The notes under the pieces are model-generated. The model had not been told where the DNA came from and did not search any database. It was given only the letters and a program-made list of their open reading frames with translations. Source: Bdellovibrionaceae bacterium UBA6502 (GTDB lineage: Bacteria > Bdellovibrionota > Bdellovibrionia > Bdellovibrionales > UBA840). Taken from it: a stretch of DNA of 64,000 nt. Location: the NCBI GenBank assembly GCA_002436415.1, contig DJMA01000003.1:186001-250000 (forward strand), written 5' to 3'. A program made the translations under genes and the position numbers. Shown one piece after another: positions 53,010-61,800 of this stretch. Within the stretch, counting starts at the first letter, position 1. Each line of letters begins with the position of its first letter.

Positions 53010-53660
53010 ATGCGTGATGCGGCGGCAGGGATTAGTGTAAAGTATCTCGAAAATTTGTTTGCTAAAGAAAGCTCTGCCCATGAGCTTTCAAAGGAAAAAA
53101 TGCAGCCCACTTACAAAGAAGGGATGAGTATTTCCGCAGCGGAAGCCAGCATACTAAAGTTTTTAATCCAGAGCCATTCTTACAAAAAGGCAGTAGAGAT
53201 TGGTTGTTTTGCCGCTTACTCAAGCTTATGGATTGCAGAAGCGATTGATGGTGGTGAGCTGCATACTTTCGAATACAACAAAGAACATGCAGAAATCGCT
53301 AAAGAAGTAATTACTGCTTATGAGGGGCCTTCTAAAATTAACCTGCACCAAGGAGATGCTAGGCAAGCCCTTGCAAGCATAGAATCTGAAGCTCCTTTTG
53401 ATTTTGTTTTTATCGACGCCAACAAGGCTGGCTATTATGAGTATTTCCTTTGGGCTGAAAAAAACCTTCGCTCCGGAGGAATGATTGTCGGCGACAATAC
53501 TTTGTTATTTGGAGAAGTGGGCTTAGATCAACCAGAGCGTGTTTCTAATTCTCAATGGCGAGAAATGAGGAAATTCAATGAAGCTATGGCAGATTCAGAG
53601 AAGTTCATTAGTTGCTTCGTCCCTACTACTGAAGGATTAACTATTGCCTTGAAGCGATAG
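53010..53660 (+). CDS. Class I SAM-dependent O-methyltransferase
   Basis: 216 residues. SAM-binding motif VEIGCFAAYSSLWIAEAI, then FEYNKEHAEIAKE and FVFIDANKAGYYEYF, with GGMIVGDNTLLFGEV giving the metal-binding Asp/Asn of catechol-O-methyltransferase-type enzymes. It directly follows the carboxypeptidase lipoprotein with no gap, so is co-transcribed, but a functional link is not evident. Cytoplasmic; substrate unknown. Confidence 0.88.
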   Translation: MRDAAAGISVKYLENLFAKESSAHELSKEKMQPTYKEGMSISAAEASILKFLIQSHSYKKAVEIGCFAAYSSLWIAEAIDGGELHTFEYNKEHAEIAKEVITAYEGPSKINLHQGDARQALASIESEAPFDFVFIDANKAGYYEYFLWAEKNLRSGGMIVGDNTLLFGEVGLDQPERVSNSQWREMRKFNEAMADSEKFISCFVPTTEGLTIALKR

Positions 53661-53662
53661 AT

Positions 53663-54604
53663 TTAATTGTAGTCCTCTCCAAAAATCTCTCTAAGTTCTG
53701 GCATATAAGGGATAAGTGCTTTTCGATAAATGGCATCATGAAGATCTTTGTTGATTTTAAGTTCGTTCGTAAGTTCTTGGATGTATTTTTCGGTTTCAAG
53801 CATTTGCTGTTCAAATTTATTCAAAGCTTCTTGGTAGGTGTTTTTTTCCGCTCGTAAAAAATCTCGTTTTTCTGAACCCACAAAGGCACGAGTAAATTTG
53901 TTATTTTTTAAAGTACTATAGTTATCGATTAGTTTCGATTTTTCAGCCTGAAGAGCATCTAGATTGGCCTTTTCATTCTCAATATCCAATTCTATTTTTC
54001 TAATTTCTTTGTAGATTTTGTCGGTGTAGTTTTTCTTGATCTCAAACAAGTCTTTTAGGTGAAATTGAAGCTCAGCCACAAAGCCGTTTTCTTTAAAGCG
54101 TATGGAGAAGTTTAAAGCTCTATAGCCAGAACTTTTCGGTTTACTAAAATAATCAGATACTTCACCGATCTCAATTGTTTTAAAACTCGCCAAGTACTGA
54201 AAGGCTGCAATCAGCTCATTTAAACTGTCGAAAACCACACTTCCTCGAAGATAGTCGTGGATTTTTCTGGTGTTTTTGTAACCGTGTTCGCTTACTTTTC
54301 TTTCACTTTTTCCTTCAATGGTTTCTAAGGATTTTAAGTCAGCTAAGTAATAGCTTCCGTTGGTTTTGAACTCTAGAATCCTAAGGATTTCTTCAAAAGT
54401 GGGGCGCATTTTTTGAGCTAAGACTAAATTTACTTCTGGCTTTGGGTTTCTCTGTTGAAACTCTATATGTTCATATTTTGCGACTAGCGATTGGAAGTCA
54501 GCTGCTGAGTATTTACATAAAGGTATAGGAGTGCTAGAGGCAAACGCACTTATTTGCCAAGTATAAAAGAATAAACAAAAAAGAACTAAAACTAAAGCTT
54601 TCAT
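53663..54604 (-). CDS. Exported RelA/SpoT-domain protein
   Basis: 313 residues from ATG 54604 (a longer start adds 15 residues before the signal). Signal peptide ALVLVLFCLFFYTWQISAFA. Residues ~110-195 carry a RelA/SpoT nucleotidyltransferase-like domain: HDYLRGSVVF (Asp117), DYFSKPKSSGYRALNF (Tyr161) and VAELQFHLK (Glu178), the positions of the catalytic metal-binding Asp and Glu of (p)ppGpp synthetases. From ~195 to 290 there is a coiled coil. No HD hydrolase, TGS or ACT domain. Export of this domain means it cannot make ppGpp for its own cytoplasm, so an effector acting in another cell is possible. It is convergent to the methyltransferase gene. Confidence 0.8.
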   Translation of the reverse strand: MKALVLVLFCLFFYTWQISAFASSTPIPLCKYSAADFQSLVAKYEHIEFQQRNPKPEVNLVLAQKMRPTFEEILRILEFKTNGSYYLADLKSLETIEGKSERKVSEHGYKNTRKIHDYLRGSVVFDSLNELIAAFQYLASFKTIEIGEVSDYFSKPKSSGYRALNFSIRFKENGFVAELQFHLKDLFEIKKNYTDKIYKEIRKIELDIENEKANLDALQAEKSKLIDNYSTLKNNKFTRAFVGSEKRDFLRAEKNTYQEALNKFEQQMLETEKYIQELTNELKINKDLHDAIYRKALIPYMPELREIFGEDYN

Positions 54605-54874
54605 TCTACCCCTTGTACAGAGCAAAATTTTGACCTTCCAATATGGCAAGAAGACCTTCTTATTTTGTTCTGAGACCTAAAGAAACCCATTTGCCCTAAA
54701 TTGTCACGACAGTGTTTAAAAGCTTCTCAGGGATTAAGCGGACCACGCAAAAATTCATTGAAAATAGGGTATTAGAATAAGCGTTCTAAATATTTTGTAT
54801 TAGAGCTACTTAGGTAAAATAGTTCCGATTTATCAAAAAGGTGGCTCTGTAAATGGCCACCGATTTGGAGTGAA

Positions 54875-56578
54875 CTACAAGCCTTTAGGGATTGCGCTTA
54901 GAAGTTTTTTTGTATAGGCGTCTTGAGGATTAGAGTAGATGTTTACCGCATCGTTATACTCTACCACTTTACCTTTGTTCATAACTGCAATTTCATCAGC
55001 GATGAATTTTACAACCGCTAAATCATGAGAGATGAAAATATAAGTAAGATCAAACTCTTCTTGTAAATCCATTAATAGGTTAAGAACCTGCGCTTGTACC
55101 GATACATCAAGAGCTGAAACTGATTCGTCACAAATGATAAATTCAGGTTCAACGGCCAATGCTCTAGCAATACATATACGTTGTCTTTGACCTCCAGAAA
55201 ACTCATGAGGGTAGCGGTTTAGCATGTCTCTCTGAAGCCCAACTTTTTCAAGTAAATCTCCAGCTCTTTGAATTCTTTCTTCACGCGAGCCACCTAAATT
55301 GTGAATTTGCATGGGTTCAATGATCGCTGAAGCCAAAGTCATTCTTGGATTTAAGGATGCGTAAGGGTCTTGAAAAATAATTTGCATTTTTCTACGAAGA
55401 TCACGTAACTCACTGCTATTCATTGCAGTGATATCCTCACCTTTGTAAATCACTTGTCCTGAAGTGGGGTTTATCAAACGTAAAATACTTCTTCCCAAAG
55501 TCGTCTTTCCACAACCAGACTCTCCAACTACACCAAGAGTTCTTCCTTTGCGAACTTCTAAATCTACACCATCAACGGCTTTCACCCATGATTGGACAGA
55601 TCCAAAAAAGTTTTTCTCTAGAGGAAAGTGGGTCTTAATGTCTTTGATTTCTAAAATCACAGGATTTTCATCAGTGATCGGGCGGTTGGCTTTTATTACT
55701 TTTTGGTCCTCAACACTAAAGCCTGTTTCCTTTCCATCAGGAGTCATAAAATCCGAAACGGTTGGCAAACGATGAGGGTTTTTCTCTAGGCTTGGTCGAC
55801 AGGCTAGAAGACCTTTTGTGTAAGGGTGTTGGGCGTTTTTAAATATGCTTGCTGTGTCTCCTTGCTCAACGATATCCCCTCTATACATAACAACAACTTC
55901 ATCAGCGATGTCGGCAATTACCCCAAGGTCATGGGTAATAAATAAAACGCTCATGCCGTATTTTTTTTGAAGATTGGCAAGAAGCTCTAAAATTTGTTTT
56001 TGTATGGTAACATCCAAAGCAGTGGTCGGCTCATCGGCGATTAAAAGCTCTGGCTCACAAGCAATCGCCATAGCAATCATAACCCTTTGTCTTTGCCCAC
56101 CAGAAAGTTCGTGAGGGTAGGAGTTTACACGTCCCTTTGGATCAGGAATTCCTACTTGGTCAAAAAGGTCTACCGTTTTATCAATGGCCTCTTGCTTCGT
56201 CATTTTTTTATGAAGCATAAGAACTTCAGCCACTTGATCCCCAATGGTAAATAGTGGGTTTAAAGAGGTCATTGGTTCCTGAAAAATCATGGAAACTTTA
56301 TTTCCACGAATTCTACGCATTTGTTCTTCGGTTTTCTCTAAAAGATTTTCACCTTGAAAAAGGATTTTACCAGAAGGAATTTTTGCAGGAGGTTCTGGCA
56401 ACAAACGCATAACACTTAATGAAGTTACTGATTTCCCTGATCCCGATTCACCAACTAAACCAATGGTTTTACCTTTTGGTATTTCAAAGCTAATGCCTTT
56501 AACTGCATTAACAATTCGGTCCTCAGTGTGAAATTCAATTTTCAAATCTTCAATTTTTAAAAGCGTGTCGTTACTCAT
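54875..56578 (-). CDS. yejF: Double ATPase subunit of an oligopeptide ABC importer (YejF/GsiA-like)
   Basis: 567 residues made of two ABC ATPase domains. First: Walker A GESGSGKSVTSL, signature LSGGQRQRVMIAMA, Walker B LLIADEPTTALD. Second: GESGCGKTTLGRSI, FSGGQRQRICIARA and FIICDESVSALD. The linker (residues ~270-310) is typical of the peptide-import double ATPases. It fits the missing ATPase of the yejABE genes at 10-14 kb, being the only such gene in the window, but that pairing is inferred. Transcribed alone, opposite to the yejABE direction. Confidence 0.9.
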   Translation of the reverse strand: MSNDTLLKIEDLKIEFHTEDRIVNAVKGISFEIPKGKTIGLVGESGSGKSVTSLSVMRLLPEPPAKIPSGKILFQGENLLEKTEEQMRRIRGNKVSMIFQEPMTSLNPLFTIGDQVAEVLMLHKKMTKQEAIDKTVDLFDQVGIPDPKGRVNSYPHELSGGQRQRVMIAMAIACEPELLIADEPTTALDVTIQKQILELLANLQKKYGMSVLFITHDLGVIADIADEVVVMYRGDIVEQGDTASIFKNAQHPYTKGLLACRPSLEKNPHRLPTVSDFMTPDGKETGFSVEDQKVIKANRPITDENPVILEIKDIKTHFPLEKNFFGSVQSWVKAVDGVDLEVRKGRTLGVVGESGCGKTTLGRSILRLINPTSGQVIYKGEDITAMNSSELRDLRRKMQIIFQDPYASLNPRMTLASAIIEPMQIHNLGGSREERIQRAGDLLEKVGLQRDMLNRYPHEFSGGQRQRICIARALAVEPEFIICDESVSALDVSVQAQVLNLLMDLQEEFDLTYIFISHDLAVVKFIADEIAVMNKGKVVEYNDAVNIYSNPQDAYTKKLLSAIPKGL

Positions 56579-56689
56579 GAATACCTCTTTAATTACACCG
56601 CTTTAGCATAGCATGACTAATTCTCAAGGTCACAGCAAATGCCTGAAAATGCTAGCCTCTTAGTTAGTTATGGAGTTTTTTTCGGGCTC

Positions 56690-56778
56690 AAAAAAGTTGA
56701 CCACCAACTGGGGGGAGATGGTGGTCATGGAAAAAAATTGGGAGTATTGGGGGGTGTTAGCTCTATATAAAGCAAAGC
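56690..56778 (+). ncRNA. Structured repeat, copy 1 (candidate small RNA)
   Basis: Starts AAAAAAGTT, then the hairpin GACCACCA-actggggggaga-TGGTGGTC (56699-56726), an A-rich stretch, TTGGGAGTATTGGGGGGTG and TTAGCTCTATATAAAGCAAAGC. The second copy 448 bases on is nearly identical outside the stem, and its stem differs by paired changes. A 32-codon frame beginning at the ATG after the hairpin is not kept in copy 2 (one-base change in the A-run), so the conserved unit is RNA or DNA structure rather than a peptide. The 12-base G-rich loop has a GGA core. Confidence 0.55.
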
Positions 56779-57137
56779 TGGGGCCAGCTTCAGATATCAA
56801 TAATTTTGATCTGATCCCAAAATAAGCCTTAATTGTCACTTTTGCCAGTTAAGGGATGACTTAAATTGTCTTTCTTTACTCAGAGTTTATTGCGCCGAAA
56901 CCATCTAGACATCTTTATTAAGAGCTTAGTGAATTTAAAACTTTGGGAAAGAAATCCTCTAAAGGCAACTCTGATTTAGCTTTAATTTATAATAGAGTGC
57001 TCTATCAGAAGAGCAAAAGGAAAGGGAAAACTTGTCGGCTGAAAGCCTTAAAGGCTGAGACCTGCAAAGGAGGATTTCGATACAGCATTATCATCAACAA
57101 TAGGAGTCGCGATATTTAGGTGCTTAGCGGGGTCCTT

Positions 57138-57226
57138 AAAAAAGTTTGGCCACCTACTGGGGGGAGAAGGTGGCCATGGAAAAAATTGGGAGTATTGGGG
57201 GGTGTTAGCTCTATATAAAGCAAAGC
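57138..57226 (+). ncRNA. Structured repeat, copy 2 (candidate small RNA)
   Basis: Same layout as copy 1: AAAAAAGTTT, hairpin GGCCACCT-actggggggaga-AGGTGGCC (57148-57175), A-run, TTGGGAGTATTGGGGGGTG and TTAGCTCTATATAAAGCAAAGC. Relative to copy 1 the stem has an A-T pair replaced by G-C and another replaced by T-A. The loop is unchanged. The strand of expression is not known; plus is assumed from the hairpin-first order. Confidence 0.55.
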
Positions 57227-57619
57227 GAATGCCATAAACCTTTTGTTATTTATTTTGAGCTTAGCCTTTTGCGCGACCTTTTTTGTCACTCTCTTTAGAT
57301 ACAAAATTACTTTCTAAAGAGACTAGGTCGGCTAAGTAATAGAAATCATTTTTAAAAAGTGGAACTGTTTAGTTTTTAGAGGGTTTAAGACAAAAATTGG
57401 CATTTTTGGAGGAAAAGCTCGCGGTCTTGGCACTGTTCTTTAACTACTTAAAATCACTATTTTTTTGCTATTTAGCTGCTCGAATAAAATGCTATTTGTG
57501 GGGATGAGTAGGTTTCCATAAAGCCTAAAAGACTTTTGAGTCTATGGATTTTTATTTCTAGGTTCTAATTTGCAATGTTCAATATTAATTCTGCTGTGGC
57601 CGCTAATGAAACGAAGTCT

Positions 57620-58372
57620 TTAAGCGAAGTTATTCTCTAACCAAGATTGTAAGGCTTTGCGGTAGTTTTCGGGGTCTTTTTTTAAGCCTTCAAGGTGACC
57701 AGCTTGCTTTATCTTGCAAACACTTAAATTCAACTCATGCTTTGAGCGAGCAAACACATCCTGCATATAATCAACGGGAACCACTTTATCAAGCATGGGT
57801 TGAAAAGAAAGGTAGGGAGTTCCCTTAGGGAGATTACTCAAGTCTTTGAGCAATTTTTCGGTATGTTTTAAATCCCAAAGTGGACTCATCAATAAGCTTG
57901 ATAATGCTCTAAGCCAGGTTTTGTTTAAGCCAAACTCTACTTTTGCTAAATTGTAATTGCATTGCAAGAGGTGTGTAAATGGACCTGAGTCACTAATTAA
58001 ACCTTCCACTTTTTTATTTTGAACTGCCACTTCGATTAAACAGGCTGAAGGACCTGAAAAGCCGTAAGTGATAACTGGACCAGGGATATAATCCAAAGCT
58101 TCTTTGATTTCTTGGCTCCAAATGCTACGAACTTTGAAGGCTTCATTTTTAAATTTTGGAATTTTTTTGTAAACCAGATTTTTTCGGTAACTCAAATCAA
58201 TGGCGTACACATCAAGGCCCAATTGATTTAGTAGGCGAATATGACGAAGAAGCTTTCTTTGGTTGCCGCCAAAAAAGTGCACAATAAAAACCCGGTGGCG
58301 AAATTTTTTCTTCGCCGCCGGGTAGAGATTAAAGTTTAAATCTTTAATTAGTTCTTGATAACTTCTGGCCAT
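57620..58372 (-). CDS. Alpha/beta-hydrolase-like protein
   Basis: 250 residues. Strand-turn FIVHFFGGNQRKLLRH provides the oxyanion region, nucleophile elbow TYGFSGPSACLIEV (Ser in GFSGP), acid probably Asp in QPMLDKVVPVDYM, and His in QAGHLEGLK. No signal peptide. It begins 25 bases inside the end of aceE, so is translated from the same mRNA. Substrate unknown; a metabolic link with pyruvate dehydrogenase is not obvious. Confidence 0.8.
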   Translation of the reverse strand: MARSYQELIKDLNFNLYPAAKKKFRHRVFIVHFFGGNQRKLLRHIRLLNQLGLDVYAIDLSYRKNLVYKKIPKFKNEAFKVRSIWSQEIKEALDYIPGPVITYGFSGPSACLIEVAVQNKKVEGLISDSGPFTHLLQCNYNLAKVEFGLNKTWLRALSSLLMSPLWDLKHTEKLLKDLSNLPKGTPYLSFQPMLDKVVPVDYMQDVFARSKHELNLSVCKIKQAGHLEGLKKDPENYRKALQSWLENNFA

Positions 58373-61149
58373 AGCTCTCGCCAGTTTTGGATATTAGAAT
58401 TAGCATGGCTTGCTTGTTCTAAAAGACTACGGTGGATTTGAATTCCTTCTAAAGCTGTTTCTGATAAAACTTTGCCTGTTGCCTCAACGATCGCGTCTTC
58501 GTCAATACCGTGGTAAGCGTAAACATCTTGTGGGCGACCACATTTTGAGTGCTTACGAACCGCTAAACATTCATGACGAACACCTAAGATTGACCCAAGG
58601 TTATCTAACAAACCAGCTTCACCATCATGAACACTAACAATAGGTACCTTACGGCCTGCTACAGTAATTAAATCTCCATAGCTTTCTTTAAGACTGTCAG
58701 GCAAAATTTGTAGACGATTATCGATGTTCAAACCATTCTTCAAGTAAGAGTAGTTGTCTTCATGTCCTTGAATTCCACAAAGTAGATCAGAACTAGTAAC
58801 AACGATTACATTTGCGTAAATACCTTTTTGTAAAAGCATATTCGAAGCTTTAATAGCCTCAGTAGTAGGGGCACCCATAGCAAAAATGTTCACAACATTA
58901 TCGCCTGGAGTGTAGCCTGCGTAATTCTCATAATTAATAAGGTAGTAGGCACCTTTAAGTACATCTTGTTTTAAAGAAGAGTAAATCTCCTCGTCACTGA
59001 TGGCTTCAATTTGATTTTCAGGAGTACCATCAGCAAGAGGGTAATCACTATGGCTAAGAGTTAAATCTTGAGATTTAAATCGAGCCTGCATTTTTAAGTA
59101 CTTCATTAAATCTTTTTGCTCAGCTCCACGAGTAACTGTACGAATATGAACTCCCGTTCTACCTTCGTTGTCGTTTAGAACGTGGCGACGGATAGAATCA
59201 GCTAGAATCCAATCTAGCTCTTGGCAGAAGTATGGTTCCCAAGTGATTTGGTTAGGAATCTGAATGTCAGATTTCCAACCATGCTGTGCACCTTCCGGGC
59301 TTAAAGTTACGCCGGCTGGAGTACCTACCATGATGAAACTGGATTTCCAGTAAAGGTTATAGAAATGTTGGTCCATGGCACGTTTAACGAAAAAATCGTA
59401 AATCGTCATTATTGGAACTACTGGAATCCCTAGAACATCACGAATGCGACCATAAGATCCTACACAACTTGTAGTATTAGATTCTTCAATCTCAAAACGA
59501 ATGAACTTATGTTTTTTGTCTTCGTTAGGAATCAAATCAGGTGATTTTGTATCTTTTAAGTTAAACTCAACCTCGTAGTCTGTCTCAACCAAATCAGGGT
59601 CATAAATTTGCCCATCCATACTCGGATTTAAGTTTGTACTTGTACCAACATCAGGAGCCATAGAAACCACTAACTCAGAAACTAGTTTCCATGCTTTTTC
59701 CGCTTCTGTTAATGGCTTTTGACCTTCTAACAACTCATCCTCAGCTAGTGGAGTATTAGAGATACGGTTTAACTTTGAAGTAAGCTGACCGAACATCCAT
59801 TGTGTGTGCGGGTAGCTAGCCATTTTATAATTTACGTCAATTGCATCTGGTATATCGCCAAGTTTTTGTAGGTTATGCTCAAAGTAGTCTTTGTTTTGTT
59901 GCATTAAACCTTCTTGTACCATGATGTCGTCATAAAGCTGATCACCACGATTTGCTAAAAACTTACTTTCTGCAGAGTTTTTGTCAAATTTTTGGAAAGG
60001 ATCATCTGCTGGAATTCCACGAGACTCTCTTAAGGCATCAACCTCTTTTTTGTTAGGAAGAGTGTTGTGGTTTGCCTGAGCCGCCATAGCCTGCAAGCCC
60101 CAACCTTTGATCGTATGAATGATGATTAGAGTTGGACGACGAGTGTCTTGTTTACTCGCCAACATCGCCTCAGAAATGGCTTGAACATCATGCCCACCCA
60201 TATCACGGATTACTTCTTGCAATTCTTTATCAGATAATTGGTCTAAAATTTCTGCTAATTTATTATTGTCACTATGAATTTGGTCACGCACTTTCTTCAT
60301 GTCTTCGGCGCGTAATAAAGTCTGTAACTCAAGGTCATCCAACTGGTCTTCAAAGTACCTTTGGAATTCTTTTCCACCTTTTTTCTTGAAAACTTCTTGG
60401 CGTTTTTTACCGTGACGAACTTGAATCACTTCCCAACCAGATGCTTTGGCACAACGAGCGATTCTTTCGTTATCAGTACCTTCCATGATTTCTTTGTTTG
60501 TAATTCGGTGGCCATCTAATGACTGACGATTATAATCCACGATCCAAGTAATATTACCTAACTCACGTTCTGCAAAGTCAGGAAGAGCTTCTTGTAAAGA
60601 CCCTTCACGATATTCAGAGTCACCCATTACAGCCCAAAAGTGAGCATCCTCAGGAACTTCATAACCATGATCTTTTAAAAGTCGGTAAGCATGAGCAAGG
60701 TAACCAAGGTTTACAGGCGGAATACCTACTGTTCCTGAAGGTAAAAAGTTGTGATGATCTGGGTCGTAAGCTGAATGGTAACTCTGTAAAACAGGTTCGC
60801 CATTTTGTGAATAAGCTCGAAGCCCTTCCATTGCTTTTTTTGCTTTTTCATCATCAAAGCGTTCTAAATCTTTATCTAAGAAAAGATCCATAAAATAATT
60901 AAAAACGTGATCCATTGGTGCTGCGTGTGGCTTAACTGCAATGTGATCAAAACCTGTTTTCATTACCAGGTGAAGGGCTGCCGCGATGTGAAGGTAGCTT
61001 GAACAGGCGGAAGGGTGACCACCAATTTTAGGGTCGCCTTTAGCTTTGTTCTTACGGTTATTCGCCATATAGATCATTTGCGTAGAGAAGTAGAGTGCTC
61101 TGTCACAAATTTTATCGATCGCTTTATAATCTATCTTACTCAAATCCAC
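58348..61149 (-). CDS. aceE: Pyruvate dehydrogenase E1 component, homodimeric type
   Basis: 933 residues, slightly longer than E. coli AceE (887). Thiamine diphosphate motif MGDSEYREGSLQEALPDFAE ending in VDYNRQSLDGHRI, and HTIKGWGLQAMAAQANHNT. The middle has the region GTPAGVTLSPEGAQHGWKSD with conserved Glu/His, then a transketolase-like C-terminal domain. Decarboxylates pyruvate and hands the acetyl group to the E2 lipoyl domain. E2 (aceF) and E3 (lpd) are not in this window. A small gene of unknown function precedes it by four bases, and a hydrolase gene overlaps its end. Confidence 0.9.
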   Translation of the reverse strand: MDLSKIDYKAIDKICDRALYFSTQMIYMANNRKNKAKGDPKIGGHPSACSSYLHIAAALHLVMKTGFDHIAVKPHAAPMDHVFNYFMDLFLDKDLERFDDEKAKKAMEGLRAYSQNGEPVLQSYHSAYDPDHHNFLPSGTVGIPPVNLGYLAHAYRLLKDHGYEVPEDAHFWAVMGDSEYREGSLQEALPDFAERELGNITWIVDYNRQSLDGHRITNKEIMEGTDNERIARCAKASGWEVIQVRHGKKRQEVFKKKGGKEFQRYFEDQLDDLELQTLLRAEDMKKVRDQIHSDNNKLAEILDQLSDKELQEVIRDMGGHDVQAISEAMLASKQDTRRPTLIIIHTIKGWGLQAMAAQANHNTLPNKKEVDALRESRGIPADDPFQKFDKNSAESKFLANRGDQLYDDIMVQEGLMQQNKDYFEHNLQKLGDIPDAIDVNYKMASYPHTQWMFGQLTSKLNRISNTPLAEDELLEGQKPLTEAEKAWKLVSELVVSMAPDVGTSTNLNPSMDGQIYDPDLVETDYEVEFNLKDTKSPDLIPNEDKKHKFIRFEIEESNTTSCVGSYGRIRDVLGIPVVPIMTIYDFFVKRAMDQHFYNLYWKSSFIMVGTPAGVTLSPEGAQHGWKSDIQIPNQITWEPYFCQELDWILADSIRRHVLNDNEGRTGVHIRTVTRGAEQKDLMKYLKMQARFKSQDLTLSHSDYPLADGTPENQIEAISDEEIYSSLKQDVLKGAYYLINYENYAGYTPGDNVVNIFAMGAPTTEAIKASNMLLQKGIYANVIVVTSSDLLCGIQGHEDNYSYLKNGLNIDNRLQILPDSLKESYGDLITVAGRKVPIVSVHDGEAGLLDNLGSILGVRHECLAVRKHSKCGRPQDVYAYHGIDEDAIVEATGKVLSETALEGIQIHRSLLEQASHANSNIQNWRELWPEVIKN

Positions 61150-61152
61150 TGT

Positions 61153-61728
61153 TTACCTCATTGTTGAAGGGGAGATGAACTCATTTTCTGAGTTTTCTAA
61201 TTCATTATTTGAAAGCCTAATTTGTGCCATATTTTCAGCAAAACGCCAATCAAAGTCTTGGATTTTTATGGATTCACGCTTTCTTATTTTGTCGTATAAT
61301 TTTTTTAAACCGCGCTCTGACAAAAAAATGGGAAGGGCAGAGGGAAAATATCGGCAAAAACTAAATATATCAGCCTGTTTTTTAAGGTTTTCAAGAGTCT
61401 CAAGCTGGTTTTTCCAGTCCTCCCAGTAGGATATTGGTGGGCTTACATGAAAGCTCCAAAGCCAAGAGGCCTCAAGGTTTTTACCTGCTGCATCAGAAAT
61501 GTGTCCTACCAGGTTTGTTTCTTGTAGGGAGAAGTGTGTTGGAAAGTTTTGCAGCCTTGGTAAGAGTCTTAAGATTCGCTCTGCGTTTTTTCCAAGGCAA
61601 AAATGAATCTCTAAGCCTGATTGCTCTTGGAGTTGATAATAATAATCCATTTGCCCTTCAAGCTCTTTGTGTCCCATCTGTCTTAACAAACCAAAGCTGG
61701 TTGATATAAAAACTTTTTGAATATCCAT
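61153..61728 (-). CDS. Unknown protein preceding aceE
   Basis: 191 residues. No signal peptide or membrane span. Rich in aromatic residues (ASWLWSFHVSPPISYWEDW) and Glu/Leu. The C-terminal part is polar (NNELENSENEF). I recognise no motif. It ends four bases before the aceE start, so they are co-transcribed, which hints at a role with pyruvate metabolism or at an unrelated passenger gene. Confidence that it is a gene rests on spacing and composition. Confidence 0.72.
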   Translation of the reverse strand: MDIQKVFISTSFGLLRQMGHKELEGQMDYYYQLQEQSGLEIHFCLGKNAERILRLLPRLQNFPTHFSLQETNLVGHISDAAGKNLEASWLWSFHVSPPISYWEDWKNQLETLENLKKQADIFSFCRYFPSALPIFLSERGLKKLYDKIRKRESIKIQDFDWRFAENMAQIRLSNNELENSENEFISPSTMR

Positions 61729-61800
61729 ATCTTATAGATTGCTGACTTCCTATGGAATAGGCAAAAGTCTTCCTAAAAAAAGGCTGAAGGAATAGGAAAA

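Larger units (their letters stand above)
56579..57619. other. 1-kb gene-free region containing two copies of a structured repeat
   Basis: No supported coding sequence. It carries the two hairpin repeats described next. Between them the sequence is AT-rich with short hairpins (for example AGCCTTAAAGGCT near 57044). Beyond the second copy I see nothing. Confidence 0.45.

Noticed and set aside
56727..56825. 32-codon frame beginning after the hairpin in repeat copy 1
   Set aside because: In copy 2 a one-base change in the A-run shifts the frame and stops it after ten codons, so it is not a conserved peptide.
57116..57304. 62-codon minus-strand frame over repeat copy 2
   Set aside because: Runs antisense across the structured repeat and lacks a ribosome binding site.
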